This document shows positions 41,771 to 49,704 of a stretch of DNA of 64,000 nt, one piece after another (positions within the stretch are counted from its first letter, which is position 1; the number at the start of each line of letters is the position of its first letter). Under the pieces are notes generated by a model. The model saw only the letters and a program-made list of their open reading frames with translations, had not been told where the DNA came from and did no database searches. The translations under genes and the position numbers were made by a program. This stretch comes from Myxococcota bacterium (lineage in GTDB: Bacteria > Myxococcota_A > UBA9160 > UBA4427). The stretch lies in NCBI GenBank assembly GCA_030748735.1, contig JASMLK010000043.1, positions 114,127 to 178,126 of the forward strand. The letters run 5' to 3'.

Positions 41771-42352
41771 CTAGCTGAGGCCGCGCTTTTCGAGTTCGCG
41801 CTCGAGGCGCTGCGTGTCGCTTTCGCTGAGCGGGCCCAACTCGCTTTCGTCGAGCACACCGGCCGTGTGCTTCACCATCTTGATGCCGTCGTAGGTGATG
41901 AACTTCTCGGGCACCACTTCGAGGACCACGCGGATGGGTGAGTCAAGCATCTCTTCGAAGGCTTTCGCGGCATTCGGGTCGGGACTGATACTGGTATGGG
42001 ACGCGAACGCGGGATAGAACCAGTCCTTGGTCTTCTGGTCTTCGTGGATCTTGCAGCGCCCCTTGATCGTGACCGACTTGCCGGGCCCGAGCACCGTCCC
42101 CGTACTCGTCACGACGACCGAAACCTGCGGATTGCGGCGCACCGCCGAAATGCGATGGCGGTGACCGCCGGCGGTCAGCCACATGCGCCCGTCGTGCCAC
42201 AGACACGACATGACGACACCCATGGGCCATTCGTCTTTCGTGCACCAGTTGAAGATGCACTCGATCGCGGTACTGAGCAGTTCCTCGCGACCTTCGTCGT
42301 CGAGGTTGTACATCGAGACCTTTTCGTAGTCCTGCGGCTTGTCCGACGACAT
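41771..42352 (-). CDS. Pyridoxamine 5'-phosphate oxidase-family flavin-binding protein
   Basis: A 193-residue protein with the split-barrel FMN/F420-binding fold. GVVMSCLWHDGRMWLTAGGHRHRISAVRRNPQVSVVV contains the typical strand-turn pattern, followed by a GKSVTIKGRCKIHED strand. Members are FMN or F420 oxidoreductases or heme-oxygenase-like proteins. It is the last gene of a minus-strand run from 45676 (Cys-signature protein, small CxxC protein, AttH-like protein, enoyl-CoA hydratase). The substrate is unknown. Confidence 0.82.
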   Translation of the reverse strand: MSSDKPQDYEKVSMYNLDDEGREELLSTAIECIFNWCTKDEWPMGVVMSCLWHDGRMWLTAGGHRHRISAVRRNPQVSVVVTSTGTVLGPGKSVTIKGRCKIHEDQKTKDWFYPAFASHTSISPDPNAAKAFEEMLDSPIRVVLEVVPEKFITYDGIKMVKHTAGVLDESELGPLSESDTQRLERELEKRGLS

Positions 42353-42430
42353 GCGTACTCCCGGTCTTGGGTTTTCGAAGACGAGAAGACCGCGCCGTCA
42401 CGATACGGCCCGATCTGCGAACGACGCGCC

Positions 42431-43327
42431 CTACCCCTTCTTCTTCTGCGGCAAGAGCCCCGCTGGATTCACCGGAATCTTGTGCACCTGAACATTGTGG
42501 CTGTGGCAGAGCTGGTGAAGGCTGAACGCCGACTCCATGGCCTGCCATTGTCCCTGCGCGTCCTGGCTCTGATTCACGGCCTGCTTGCACATCTTCACCG
42601 CGAAGGCGGGACGCGCGGCGATCTTCACCGCGAGTTCGAGCGCGCGTTCCTGAAGATCGGCACGCGGAACGACATGGTTCACCATGCCCAGGCGGTATGC
42701 GTCCTGCGCAGAGATGGGATCTCCGGTGAACAGCATCTCCTTCGCCTTCCGCACACCGACTTCCCACGGATGTCCGAAGTATTCGACGCCACAGATCCCG
42801 AGATCGACCACGGGGTCGCAGAACGTCGAGTCTTCGCTTGCGAAGATCAGATCGCACACCCACGCGACCGCCAGACCACCGGCAATGCACTTGCCCTGGA
42901 CCGCGGCGATCGTCGGCTTCGGGATGTCGCGCCAGCGCCGGCACATGCGGAGGTAGATCTCCGACTCGCGCGAGATCAAGCCTTCGACACCGGGCTTCTG
43001 ATAGCCACGCCACATGCCGACCACCGGGAAGTCTTCGACTTCCTTGCCATGATCTCCACGCAGGTCATGTCCCGACGAAAAGTGCGGATCCTCGCCGGCT
43101 ACGATGATGACGTTGACCGAATCGTCGTCGGCAGCGCGTTGCAGCGCAGCGTCGAGGTCGTACGTCATCTGCAGGTTCTGCGCGTTGCGCGCGTCGGTGC
43201 GGTCCATCACGACCCGCGCCACACCCGGTGCGGGCACCTCGTAGCGCACGGTTTCGTACTGATGGGGGCCGGACTCGCCGCTTGCGTTCGCGCCTTCGTT
43301 TGCCGTCTCGGTTTCGGACATGCTCAT
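42431..43327 (-). CDS. Enoyl-CoA hydratase/isomerase (crotonase) family protein
   Basis: A 298-residue crotonase. The CoA-binding and oxyanion segments are FSSGHDLRGD and AAVQGKCIAGGLAVAWVCDLIFASEDSTF. The usual catalytic Glu positions are occupied by VDLGICGVEYFGHPWEVG, with Gly/Cys/Val at variable sites, so hydratase activity is uncertain. Some similar proteins are CoA hydrolases or isomerases. A GAGG site lies before ATG 43327. The run AttH-like, crotonase, PPOX is closely spaced (26 and 79 bp), fitting one transcript. Confidence 0.86.
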   Translation of the reverse strand: MSMSETETANEGANASGESGPHQYETVRYEVPAPGVARVVMDRTDARNAQNLQMTYDLDAALQRAADDDSVNVIIVAGEDPHFSSGHDLRGDHGKEVEDFPVVGMWRGYQKPGVEGLISRESEIYLRMCRRWRDIPKPTIAAVQGKCIAGGLAVAWVCDLIFASEDSTFCDPVVDLGICGVEYFGHPWEVGVRKAKEMLFTGDPISAQDAYRLGMVNHVVPRADLQERALELAVKIAARPAFAVKMCKQAVNQSQDAQGQWQAMESAFSLHQLCHSHNVQVHKIPVNPAGLLPQKKKG

Positions 43328-43352
43328 CGATCTTCGACCTCGCTCGACCGGC

Positions 43353-44372
43353 TCAGGCGGTCCACTGCGGGTACACGGGCATCACGCTGTATTCCGCAGT
43401 GCCCGTCCCGACTTCGCCAGTCTCTTCGACTTCGAAGTCACAGAAGGCCTCGTAGCAGTCCATGCGGTTTTCGAGATCGTTCTCTGCACGCAACCAGAGC
43501 TTGATGGTGCCGTGATGCTTCGTGCTCTTGACGTGGATGATCTCGCCGTCTGGCATTTCGAATTCGTAGCGGAAGAAGTTGGCGTCCCGAACCGACGGCG
43601 AGCCATCGTTCGGCGCGATCTCGCCCTTCGCGTTGAGCAGAGGACGGCTGCCATCCTTGTCCGACACGAATCCGCCCACCGAGCGTTCCATCGGGTCCTT
43701 CTCGTTCTGGAAGTAGAGCGCGAACACGTTGATGTGGCGGTCGGGTAGTTGAATCGAGGGCCAGAAGTGTGCGGCGAAGTGGGCGTCCTGCACCTCCCAA
43801 TCCTGCGGCTTCGCGAAGCGGCTCGTCCAGGTGTGATCGCGATGACTCCAACAGTCGATGTTGCGAATGTCGCCCGCGTTCGGCCCCTGGTGGATCTCGA
43901 AGGTGCCCGTGCAACTCATCGCCTGTTCGTAGTGACCGCCGTAGAACTCATCGAAGAGCTTCATCGGGTCGCCAGTGGGCAGTGAGTTGTCGTAGTTGAA
44001 CGGTGCGAAGCGACCCTTGAAGTCGAGGTCGAAGGAGAACTTGTCCCAGCGGAGCGTGATGCGGATGTGCTCCCACGGCACGACGACCTCGTAGGTCATC
44101 CGCCCATCGGTCCAGGGGCCGCGATCGGGGTCGAGACTGACCGGCACCTTGTTGCCATAGTACTGGCGAACCCCGTCGATGACGTACAGCGCCTCGAAGC
44201 GCATGTAGCCCTTGTTGGTGATGTGCATGTGGTTGACACCGTGGATCCCGGCGACGGGGTCGACCACGCTCACCCAGAGCGTGTCTCCGAACAGGACCTT
44301 GTCCGAACCTTCACGTCCGGCGTGCCGGTATTCGTCGTCATCGATGAGACCTTTGGGAGCTTGAAACGGCAC
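43353..44372 (-). CDS. AttH/CrtC-like (DUF7064/7065-type) protein
   Basis: About 339 residues. The central segment NIDCWSHRDHTWTSRF matches the signature of the AttH/CrtC lipocalin-like superfamily (carotenoid 1,2-hydratase relatives), and the N-terminal half has repeated beta-strands. DUF7064-type relatives often lie beside acyl-CoA and SDR genes, and their function is unknown. GTG 44372 follows AAGGAG by eight bases. An alternative ATG at 44450, with GGAAG, would add a 26-residue tail rich in Lys-Arg encoded by a 9-bp triplicated repeat (44392-44418). Confidence 0.7.
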   Translation of the reverse strand: MPFQAPKGLIDDDEYRHAGREGSDKVLFGDTLWVSVVDPVAGIHGVNHMHITNKGYMRFEALYVIDGVRQYYGNKVPVSLDPDRGPWTDGRMTYEVVVPWEHIRITLRWDKFSFDLDFKGRFAPFNYDNSLPTGDPMKLFDEFYGGHYEQAMSCTGTFEIHQGPNAGDIRNIDCWSHRDHTWTSRFAKPQDWEVQDAHFAAHFWPSIQLPDRHINVFALYFQNEKDPMERSVGGFVSDKDGSRPLLNAKGEIAPNDGSPSVRDANFFRYEFEMPDGEIIHVKSTKHHGTIKLWLRAENDLENRMDCYEAFCDFEVEETGEVGTGTAEYSVMPVYPQWTA

Positions 44373-44391
44373 GATGTGTTCTCCTTGGCTT

Positions 44392-44418
44392 TTGCGCTTC
44401 TTGCGCTTCTTGCGCTTC
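44392..44418. repeat. Three perfect tandem copies of a 9-bp unit
   Basis: ttgcgcttc is repeated three times in direct tandem immediately upstream of the GTG start and ribosome site of the AttH-like gene. Read in that gene's frame it would encode KRKKRKKRK. It may be part of the leader, or a slippage-prone tract in an extended N-terminus. Confidence 0.6.
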
Positions 44419-44592
44419 GGCGCGATTGGACGGCAGAGCCTCCAATCCATTGTTCTTCCGTTGTTTTGGAAAGCAGTCCCGTCGGTTAGCCCAACGAAAT
44501 CGGGGTCGCCATTCAGAAAGCTGACCTGCTGATATGAATTACCACGACGGCAGCAGGCCACGTTCGGGGCGATGGATCGATGATCAGGGGGT

Positions 44593-44769
44593 TCAGCGCG
44601 CGGCATTCACCTCGGCGCGATAGTCGCACGTGATACAGCGCCGCATCGACCCACGGATGCGCTCGTTCTGGCTGCGAAGACGCTCGATTTCCCGTCGCAA
44701 CTCCTCGATCTCTTCATCTTGCGCCTTCACGAGCTGCGAGCGATCGAGCCATTGCAGCAGTCGGGCCAC
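44593..44769 (-). CDS. Small coiled-coil protein with CxxC motif, paralog B
   Basis: A 58-residue protein too short for many gene finders. The N-terminus VARLLQWLDRSQLVKAQ is amphipathic, a 25-residue Glu/Arg helix (about residues 18-40) follows, then SMRRCITCDYRAEV. The RCxxC[DE]YR motif and layout match the 68-residue protein at 39036. GTG 44769 lies eight bases after the stop of the Cys-signature gene, and the AGGA ribosome site overlaps that stop codon (TAGGA), so translation is coupled. Codon use is ordinary for the region. Confidence 0.72.
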   Translation of the reverse strand: MARLLQWLDRSQLVKAQDEEIEELRREIERLRSQNERIRGSMRRCITCDYRAEVNAAR

Positions 44770-44776
44770 CAAGGTC

Positions 44777-45676
44777 CTACTCAGCCTTCCACGTCATCTT
44801 GACCGTGCAATCCGTCGCCGGAAGGTGCGGCTCGAAGTCCATCGCCAGGGCCCCGCCTTCTCCGGCGAACAGCTCTTCGAAGGCGCCCTTGCAGATCAGC
44901 AGGCAACCCTGCTCGGGAAGGGCATCCGGGTTTGGAAGGGCTTCCTGGGCACCGCAGATGTGCCAAGCACATTCGGGGACGTACATCGTCGCGCTGCCAT
45001 TCGCCGGGTCGTATTCGGTGATCTCCGCCGGCCCCGTCAGGAAGCCGGCAGGATTGAACATCTCGAACAAGAGCGCCTGGACCCCTTCGGGCTTCGAGGG
45101 CCCATCGCCGGTGACCGCCTTCTTCTGCGGCTTGGTGTCCGACATGCTGTTCATCATCTCGAGGAACTTCGGGGAGTATTCGTGCGCGGTGAACACACTC
45201 GTGCCGATGACGATCTGCTCGTACTCCTCCTGGGAAAAGTGCTTGCGCAACTCGAGCAGCGCCCACTCGGCGTCGCGCACGAAGTTGCCGTAGTTCTTGC
45301 GCCAACGTTCACGGGGAGAATCGAGAAGGCGAACCTTTTCACGCCGCGCCTTCATCTCGGCCCATTCGCGATCGATGCGCTCGCCGTCGGTTGCCAGGCG
45401 GAGAATCGGAATGAAGGTGTGGGTGATGAGCAGCCCGGCCTTCTTTACGAGCATCGAGTACGACATCCACATGTCGATCCAGGCTTGCGGCCCCCATTGG
45501 TAGACGAAGCCGCCGCGATGCTCGGGGGGGATGGGGCGGCCGATGGCCTGCAGCGGAGGCGCAGTGACGGGGCCCCGATGCTGCGAGCCTGCTTCGTCGG
45601 CGAACACCTCGGCTTCGAGCGCGTCAGGAGTCGTTGTTGCGGGGGTTGCAGGGTCTGGTGCCGGTGCACTGGCCAC
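44777..45676 (-). CDS. Uncharacterised protein with C-terminal CxxxCKGA cysteine signature, paralog 2
   Basis: A 299-residue protein: a Pro/Ala-rich N-terminus (about 60 residues), then the conserved block WGPQAWIDMW, PILRL, VRLLDSPRERWRK, HFSQEEYEQIV shared with the protein at 33316-34077. In the C-terminal part Cys236, Cys241, Cys258 and Cys262 (CKGAFEELF) and Cys290 (LAMDFEPHLPATDC) align with its counterparts. GTG 45676 follows AAGGAG. It is the first gene of the run small CxxC protein, AttH-like, crotonase, PPOX. The two paralogs thus head two different catabolic operons. Function is unknown. Confidence 0.74.
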   Translation of the reverse strand: MASAPAPDPATPATTTPDALEAEVFADEAGSQHRGPVTAPPLQAIGRPIPPEHRGGFVYQWGPQAWIDMWMSYSMLVKKAGLLITHTFIPILRLATDGERIDREWAEMKARREKVRLLDSPRERWRKNYGNFVRDAEWALLELRKHFSQEEYEQIVIGTSVFTAHEYSPKFLEMMNSMSDTKPQKKAVTGDGPSKPEGVQALLFEMFNPAGFLTGPAEITEYDPANGSATMYVPECAWHICGAQEALPNPDALPEQGCLLICKGAFEELFAGEGGALAMDFEPHLPATDCTVKMTWKAE

Positions 45677-46239
45677 GATCGCTTCTCCTTCGCGTCTCAC
45701 GTGTCTTGCACGCCGGACGCGCCCTCCATGCCGTTCGAACGAGACCTGCTCGAGGCAACGGGTTCGATCGAAAATAGCATGACTCCGTTCACAACATCTC
45801 GACGCGATGCACCTCACTCACTCACTGAAGCAGCTGTTGCGCAGCGATCGTGCCGCGGTTCGGTGTTGCGCGTGCGATTCAGTCGGGCCTGTATCGAATC
45901 CGATCGGCAGCATCGGGCAGCCCGCTTGTTGGGGATTCGCCCTAGGACGTGTGCCCCGCGAGCTCGCTTCGTGGGACGCTGAGCCAGCGCCACAGGAACG
46001 CGCGCTCGGGACGCAACTGCGCGTCTAGGCGTTTCGTATCCGTTCGGAATCGATGTCTTGACGGAGTGTCGAGTACGATCACCTGAGTGCTCGTCTTCTC
46101 ACGTACCGCGACTGCGCCCGCGCCGGACGCTTCGGCCAGGACAAGCGCAACAGAAATTTCACTCGCGTATGCGCCGACAACCCAACAATCGCACGACGAG
46201 CTGCTATATAATATTCGCTCTCTTGAAGGCGGCCGAACG
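45677..46239. other. 563-bp divergent intergenic region
   Basis: Lies between the Cys-signature gene (minus) and the AraC gene (plus). Short open frames occur but none has a ribosome site with plausible composition. The right third is AT-richer and includes a perfect TATAAT at 46207-46212. Regulator and operon are divergent, so the AraC protein probably acts here. Confidence 0.5.
46207..46212 (+). promoter_or_regulatory. Candidate -10 element for the AraC gene
   Basis: TATAAT within GCTATATAATATTC, 28 bases before the ATG at 46240. No good TTGACA lies 16-18 bp upstream, consistent with an activator-dependent promoter. A start about seven bases downstream would leave a leader of about 20 bases containing GAAGG. 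Confidence 0.45.
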
Positions 46240-47100
46240 ATGCATGTACTCCTCCCCAGCCTGTCGGATTCACTCCACATCCGGCTCTTTTCAACTGGCA
46301 ATCTCGCTCTTGGCGATTGGTGGATCGACACCGATCACATTCGCAGCATGTGGCGTCTGTGCAGAGCCGATGCCGAAGGTGCGTGGCTCGAGTACGACTC
46401 GAACACCTACGCGCTACCCGCCGGCCGCTTTGCCCTCGTGCCTCCAGGGTTGCGATTCAAGGCGCATTTGAACGGCCCGGTTCGCCTCTTCTACATTCAC
46501 TTCGAAGTCATTGGCTGGCCCACATCTGCGGTTCACTCGGTCTTCCCCGAGCCCGTGACCCTTCAAGACGATCCCTTCCGCGACGCCCTCGGCGAAGCGC
46601 TCAGCAAGGAAGTCGAAGAGGCCGACCATCTCGGCCCTGCCCTTTCGTGTCGCGTGAAATCGCTGGCCCACCTCGCGATGGCCACGCTCGAAGACGACCT
46701 GCCCTCCGAGAAGGTCGCGATGGTCCGCCACGTGGCCGATGGGCAGCTCGACCTGCTCGAGGTACTGCAGTTCATCGACCGCAACATCCACGAGCCGCTG
46801 GACAACGCGCGGCTCGCCGAGATCGCGCACAGCAGTGAATCCTGCTTCATCCGGCGCTTCCGTGAAGCCATGGGCCAGACGCCGGCGCGCTATGTGCAGA
46901 ATCGCCGGGTTGCGCGGGCCGCAGAACTCCTCGTCTGCACGAACTACAGCGTGGACGAGATCGCACAGCGCTGCGGCTTTGCGAATCGCTTCTACTTCTC
47001 GCGCGTCTTTTCGGAGCGCGTAGGACGTCCGCCCGTGCGGTATCGCAACGAGCGCCCCGTCGATCGCCGCGCCGTGGGTGGCGGCAACGGAAGCAACTAG
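46240..47100 (+). CDS. AraC-family transcriptional regulator
   Basis: A 286-residue regulator. The N-terminal cupin-like sensor region (about residues 10-110) includes GRFALVPPGLRFKAHLNG, the usual AraC-ligand-binding strand. The C-terminal double helix-turn-helix (about residues 180-275) has DNARLAEIAHSSESCFIRRFREAMGQTPARYVQNRRV and the second HTH SVDEIAQRCGFANRFYFSRVFSERVGRPPVRYR. It is divergent from the operon starting at 45676, its most likely target. ATG 46240 fits the sensor-domain start and has GAAGG upstream. Confidence 0.92.
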   Translation: MHVLLPSLSDSLHIRLFSTGNLALGDWWIDTDHIRSMWRLCRADAEGAWLEYDSNTYALPAGRFALVPPGLRFKAHLNGPVRLFYIHFEVIGWPTSAVHSVFPEPVTLQDDPFRDALGEALSKEVEEADHLGPALSCRVKSLAHLAMATLEDDLPSEKVAMVRHVADGQLDLLEVLQFIDRNIHEPLDNARLAEIAHSSESCFIRRFREAMGQTPARYVQNRRVARAAELLVCTNYSVDEIAQRCGFANRFYFSRVFSERVGRPPVRYRNERPVDRRAVGGGNGSN

Positions 47101-47132
47101 GAGCCTGCCCCAGGACGCCTGGCCCGGCGGTA

Positions 47133-47780
47133 TCAGGCCAACGCCTGGTGTTCTTTCACCAGGGCTTCGAGGATCTTCGACGCCTGCCCGCGCGCGAGAC
47201 CGAGCAGGGTCACCGAAGCGCCGTAGAGCATCGCGGGCCGCAAGCCTTCGTCCGTGATCTGATGACGCGCCCACGCGAAAGTCGTCATGTTCATCTGCCC
47301 CGCCAGGCGTTCGCCCAGGGGACGAATGTCCGCCCACGAAGCCAGCTGACGCTTCTTCTTCATCTGCTCGAGGGCCGAGGTGATCTCATCGGCGAGTTGC
47401 TCGACCACCAGCCCCGCCAGGGCCCCCGTCTCCGACCCCGTCCCGAGGAAGTCGATCATCGAACGGGCATACTCGGCATGCCGCGGCGTCTCACGGCACA
47501 GGGTTTCGATCAGCGACAGGATGCGCGACAGCCCTCGCTCGCTCGCACCCACTTCGACCTTGTCGACGATGTCGGTGAAATACGATTCGACCGCCGCGAA
47601 GAGCAACTCGTTCTTGCTCCCGAACAACACGTAGAGAGTCGGAACCGACACAAGCCCGCGCTCGGCGAGGTCGCGCATGGTGACCGCTGCGGGTCCCTGC
47701 TCGGCGATCAACTCCCTCGCCACCTCGAGGATTCGCTCGCGTCGCTCTTCTCTTTGTCGCGACACGAGGTCCGTCGCCAT
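47133..47780 (-). CDS. TetR/AcrR-family transcriptional regulator
   Basis: A 215-residue regulator. The HTH spans about residues 11-58: ERILEVARELIAEQGPAAVT, MRDLAERGLVSVPTLYVLFG and SKNELLFAAV. The C-terminal ligand domain includes the conserved ALVKEHQ segment near its end. It is divergent from the SDR pair starting at 48086. The 305-bp spacer contains an AT-rich patch with short inverted repeats that could be the operator. It is convergent with the AraC gene. Confidence 0.88.
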   Translation of the reverse strand: MATDLVSRQREERRERILEVARELIAEQGPAAVTMRDLAERGLVSVPTLYVLFGSKNELLFAAVESYFTDIVDKVEVGASERGLSRILSLIETLCRETPRHAEYARSMIDFLGTGSETGALAGLVVEQLADEITSALEQMKKKRQLASWADIRPLGERLAGQMNMTTFAWARHQITDEGLRPAMLYGASVTLLGLARGQASKILEALVKEHQALA

Positions 47781-48085
47781 GATCCTGTTCCGCCTTGTTC
47801 CGCTGTAGCAATCCCGCTTGCCGGGCCCTTCGTTCGTGGCGCCTCGCCGCGATCGGGCCGGAGGGCTGGTCCCGAAGTATCCCGAACATCCGGGGCCCAG
47901 ACTTAAAAGATATTAACGCAATGAATTTGCTGAACGTGTTAAGGTTTTTCGGATTGCGCGGATGATCGCCGGGGTCCGGTGGGGCATTCGCGCCCTCGCC
48001 AGGCACGTTTCGGGCGTTTCCGCCGTCTCGATGCATCACTGGCCCCTACACCACCCACCCGTCATCACCCCCAGGAGGATCCGAA
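47781..48085. other. 305-bp divergent spacer with AT-rich operator/promoter patch
   Basis: The stretch 47902-47943 is notably AT-rich in a GC-rich region. It carries nested 5-bp inverted repeats CTTAA/TTAAG and TTAAC/GTTAA and possible -10 elements in both directions. It lies between the TetR gene and the SDR pair and is the natural operator site. A GGAGGATCC ribosome site precedes ATG 48086. Nothing else is seen. Confidence 0.45.
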
Positions 48086-48850
48086 ATGAGCATTTCCCTC
48101 GAAGGTCGCACCGCCATCGTCACGGGCGGCGGTACGGGTCTCGGGTTGGGCTACGCGCAGACGCTCGCAGAAGCCGGCGCGGCCGTGGCCGTCACCGGTC
48201 GGCGTCAGGAGCCCCTCGACGAATGCGTCGAGGCGATCGAGAAGAGCGGCGGCAAGGCCCTCGCCATCACCTGCGACCAACGATCGCGCGAGCAGGTCGA
48301 AGCCGCTGTCCAGGCGGTGGTCGACTGGCAGGGCAAGGTCGACATCCTCGTGAACAACGCGGGCATCTACCCACCCGGCCCGATGATCGCAGTCGAAGAA
48401 GAACAATGGCTCGACGTCATGGATACGAACGTCAATGGCCCCTTCCGCTTCTCACAGATCTGCGCGCGCATCATGGCGCAGCACAACTGGGGACGAATCA
48501 TCAACATCCTTTCTCCCTCCGCCATTCTTGGCTTCGTGATGGTCGGTGCCTATGGCACGTCGAAGGGAGCGCTCGGGTCGATGACGCGCATCATGGCCGC
48601 GGAGTTCGGTCCGATGGGCATTACGGTCAACTCGCTCACGCCCGGTGTTTCGGCTACCGAGACCTTCGTGGGGCTCTATAGCGAGGCGGGTGTCGACCTG
48701 ATGGCGAAGGGCCTGCCCCTTGGTCGCGCCTGCGAAAACGAGGACACCACCGCCGCACTGCTGCTGCTGGCCTCCGAAGAAGGCGGCTACATCACCGGCA
48801 GCAATGTGTGCATCGATGGCGGCATGACGAATACGTTCAAGCTTGGATAG
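48086..48850 (+). CDS. Short-chain dehydrogenase/reductase
   Basis: A 254-residue classical SDR: TGGGTGLGLGYAQ cofactor motif, VNNAGIYPPGP, and YGTSK as the catalytic Tyr-Lys, with ILSPSA supplying the Ser. The C-terminal SNVCIDGGMTN is typical. AGGAGG lies seven bases before ATG 48086. It is the first of two consecutive SDR genes (48-bp gap) divergent from a TetR gene, so both are probably in its regulon. The substrate is unknown. Confidence 0.88.
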   Translation: MSISLEGRTAIVTGGGTGLGLGYAQTLAEAGAAVAVTGRRQEPLDECVEAIEKSGGKALAITCDQRSREQVEAAVQAVVDWQGKVDILVNNAGIYPPGPMIAVEEEQWLDVMDTNVNGPFRFSQICARIMAQHNWGRIINILSPSAILGFVMVGAYGTSKGALGSMTRIMAAEFGPMGITVNSLTPGVSATETFVGLYSEAGVDLMAKGLPLGRACENEDTTAALLLLASEEGGYITGSNVCIDGGMTNTFKLG

Positions 48851-48898
48851 GCACGGCGCGTATATCCGCGGCATGTGAAGGCAAGCAGGGAGATCGAA

Positions 48899-49672
48899 AT
48901 GGGACGCCTCGAAGGGAAGGTTGCAGTGATTACGGGTGCCGCTTCTGGCATCGGTGCAGCAACGGCGGCGCGGTTTGCGGAAGAAGGCGCTTCGATCGCC
49001 GGGCTCGACATCGCGAAGCCCGCAGACGATGCGTGGGCTCTGGTCTGTGACAAGGCGCCCGATGCGATCTTCAGCGAAGCCGACATCCGCGACGAAGACG
49101 CGGTCAAGGGCGCCATCGAGGGCTTCGTCCAACGCTTCGGCCGGATCGACGCCCTGGTGAACGCCGCAGGGGTCGTGGGTTTCGGTGCGGCCCACCTGAC
49201 GGAAGTCGCCGAATTCGAGCGGGTGATGGACATCAACGTGAAGGGTTCGTTCCTCACGTCCAAGCACGTGCTTCCGACCATGCTCGAGCAGGGTTCCGGC
49301 AGCATCATCCATCTCGCGAGCGTCGAGGGGCTCGAAGGCATCAGCGGACAAATGTCGTACAACGCGTCGAAGGGCGCGGTGGTGCTGATGACGAAGAACA
49401 TGGCCCTCGACTATTCGCCTTCGGGCATCCGGGTGAACTGCCTGTGTCCCGGCGGCGTCGCCACCCCGATGACCGCGATGTTGAACGTCGATGGGCTCAA
49501 GGCGATCGGCGACAAGCTGCGGGGCGCGCACCTGCTCGGGCGCTTCGCGGAGCCGGAAGAGATCGCTGCGGCCGCCCTCTTCCTCGCTTCGGACGATGCT
49601 TCGTTCGTCACAGGGACTTCGTTGGTGGTCGACGGCGGTTACACGGCGGGGCACCGCATCACGCTGGAATAG
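48899..49672 (+). CDS. Short-chain dehydrogenase/reductase
   Basis: A 257-residue SDR with TGAASGIGAATAARFA, VNAAGVVG (an NNAG variant with Ala), HLASVEG, and YNASKGAV. The C-terminus is VDGGYTAGH. The start at ATG 48899 is preceded by GCAGGGAG. It follows another SDR on the same strand and is convergent with the acyl-CoA ligase at 49705. Two SDRs in tandem often interconvert the same alcohol or act on successive intermediates; here nothing more specific can be said. Confidence 0.88.
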   Translation: MGRLEGKVAVITGAASGIGAATAARFAEEGASIAGLDIAKPADDAWALVCDKAPDAIFSEADIRDEDAVKGAIEGFVQRFGRIDALVNAAGVVGFGAAHLTEVAEFERVMDINVKGSFLTSKHVLPTMLEQGSGSIIHLASVEGLEGISGQMSYNASKGAVVLMTKNMALDYSPSGIRVNCLCPGGVATPMTAMLNVDGLKAIGDKLRGAHLLGRFAEPEEIAAAALFLASDDASFVTGTSLVVDGGYTAGHRITLE

Positions 49673-49704
49673 CGCTGCACGGGTCAACGCCCTGGCGCAC
49701 TCGC

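Noticed and set aside
45807..46028. 73-codon plus-strand frame in the AraC upstream region
   Set aside because: No ribosome site and a composition unlike neighbours.
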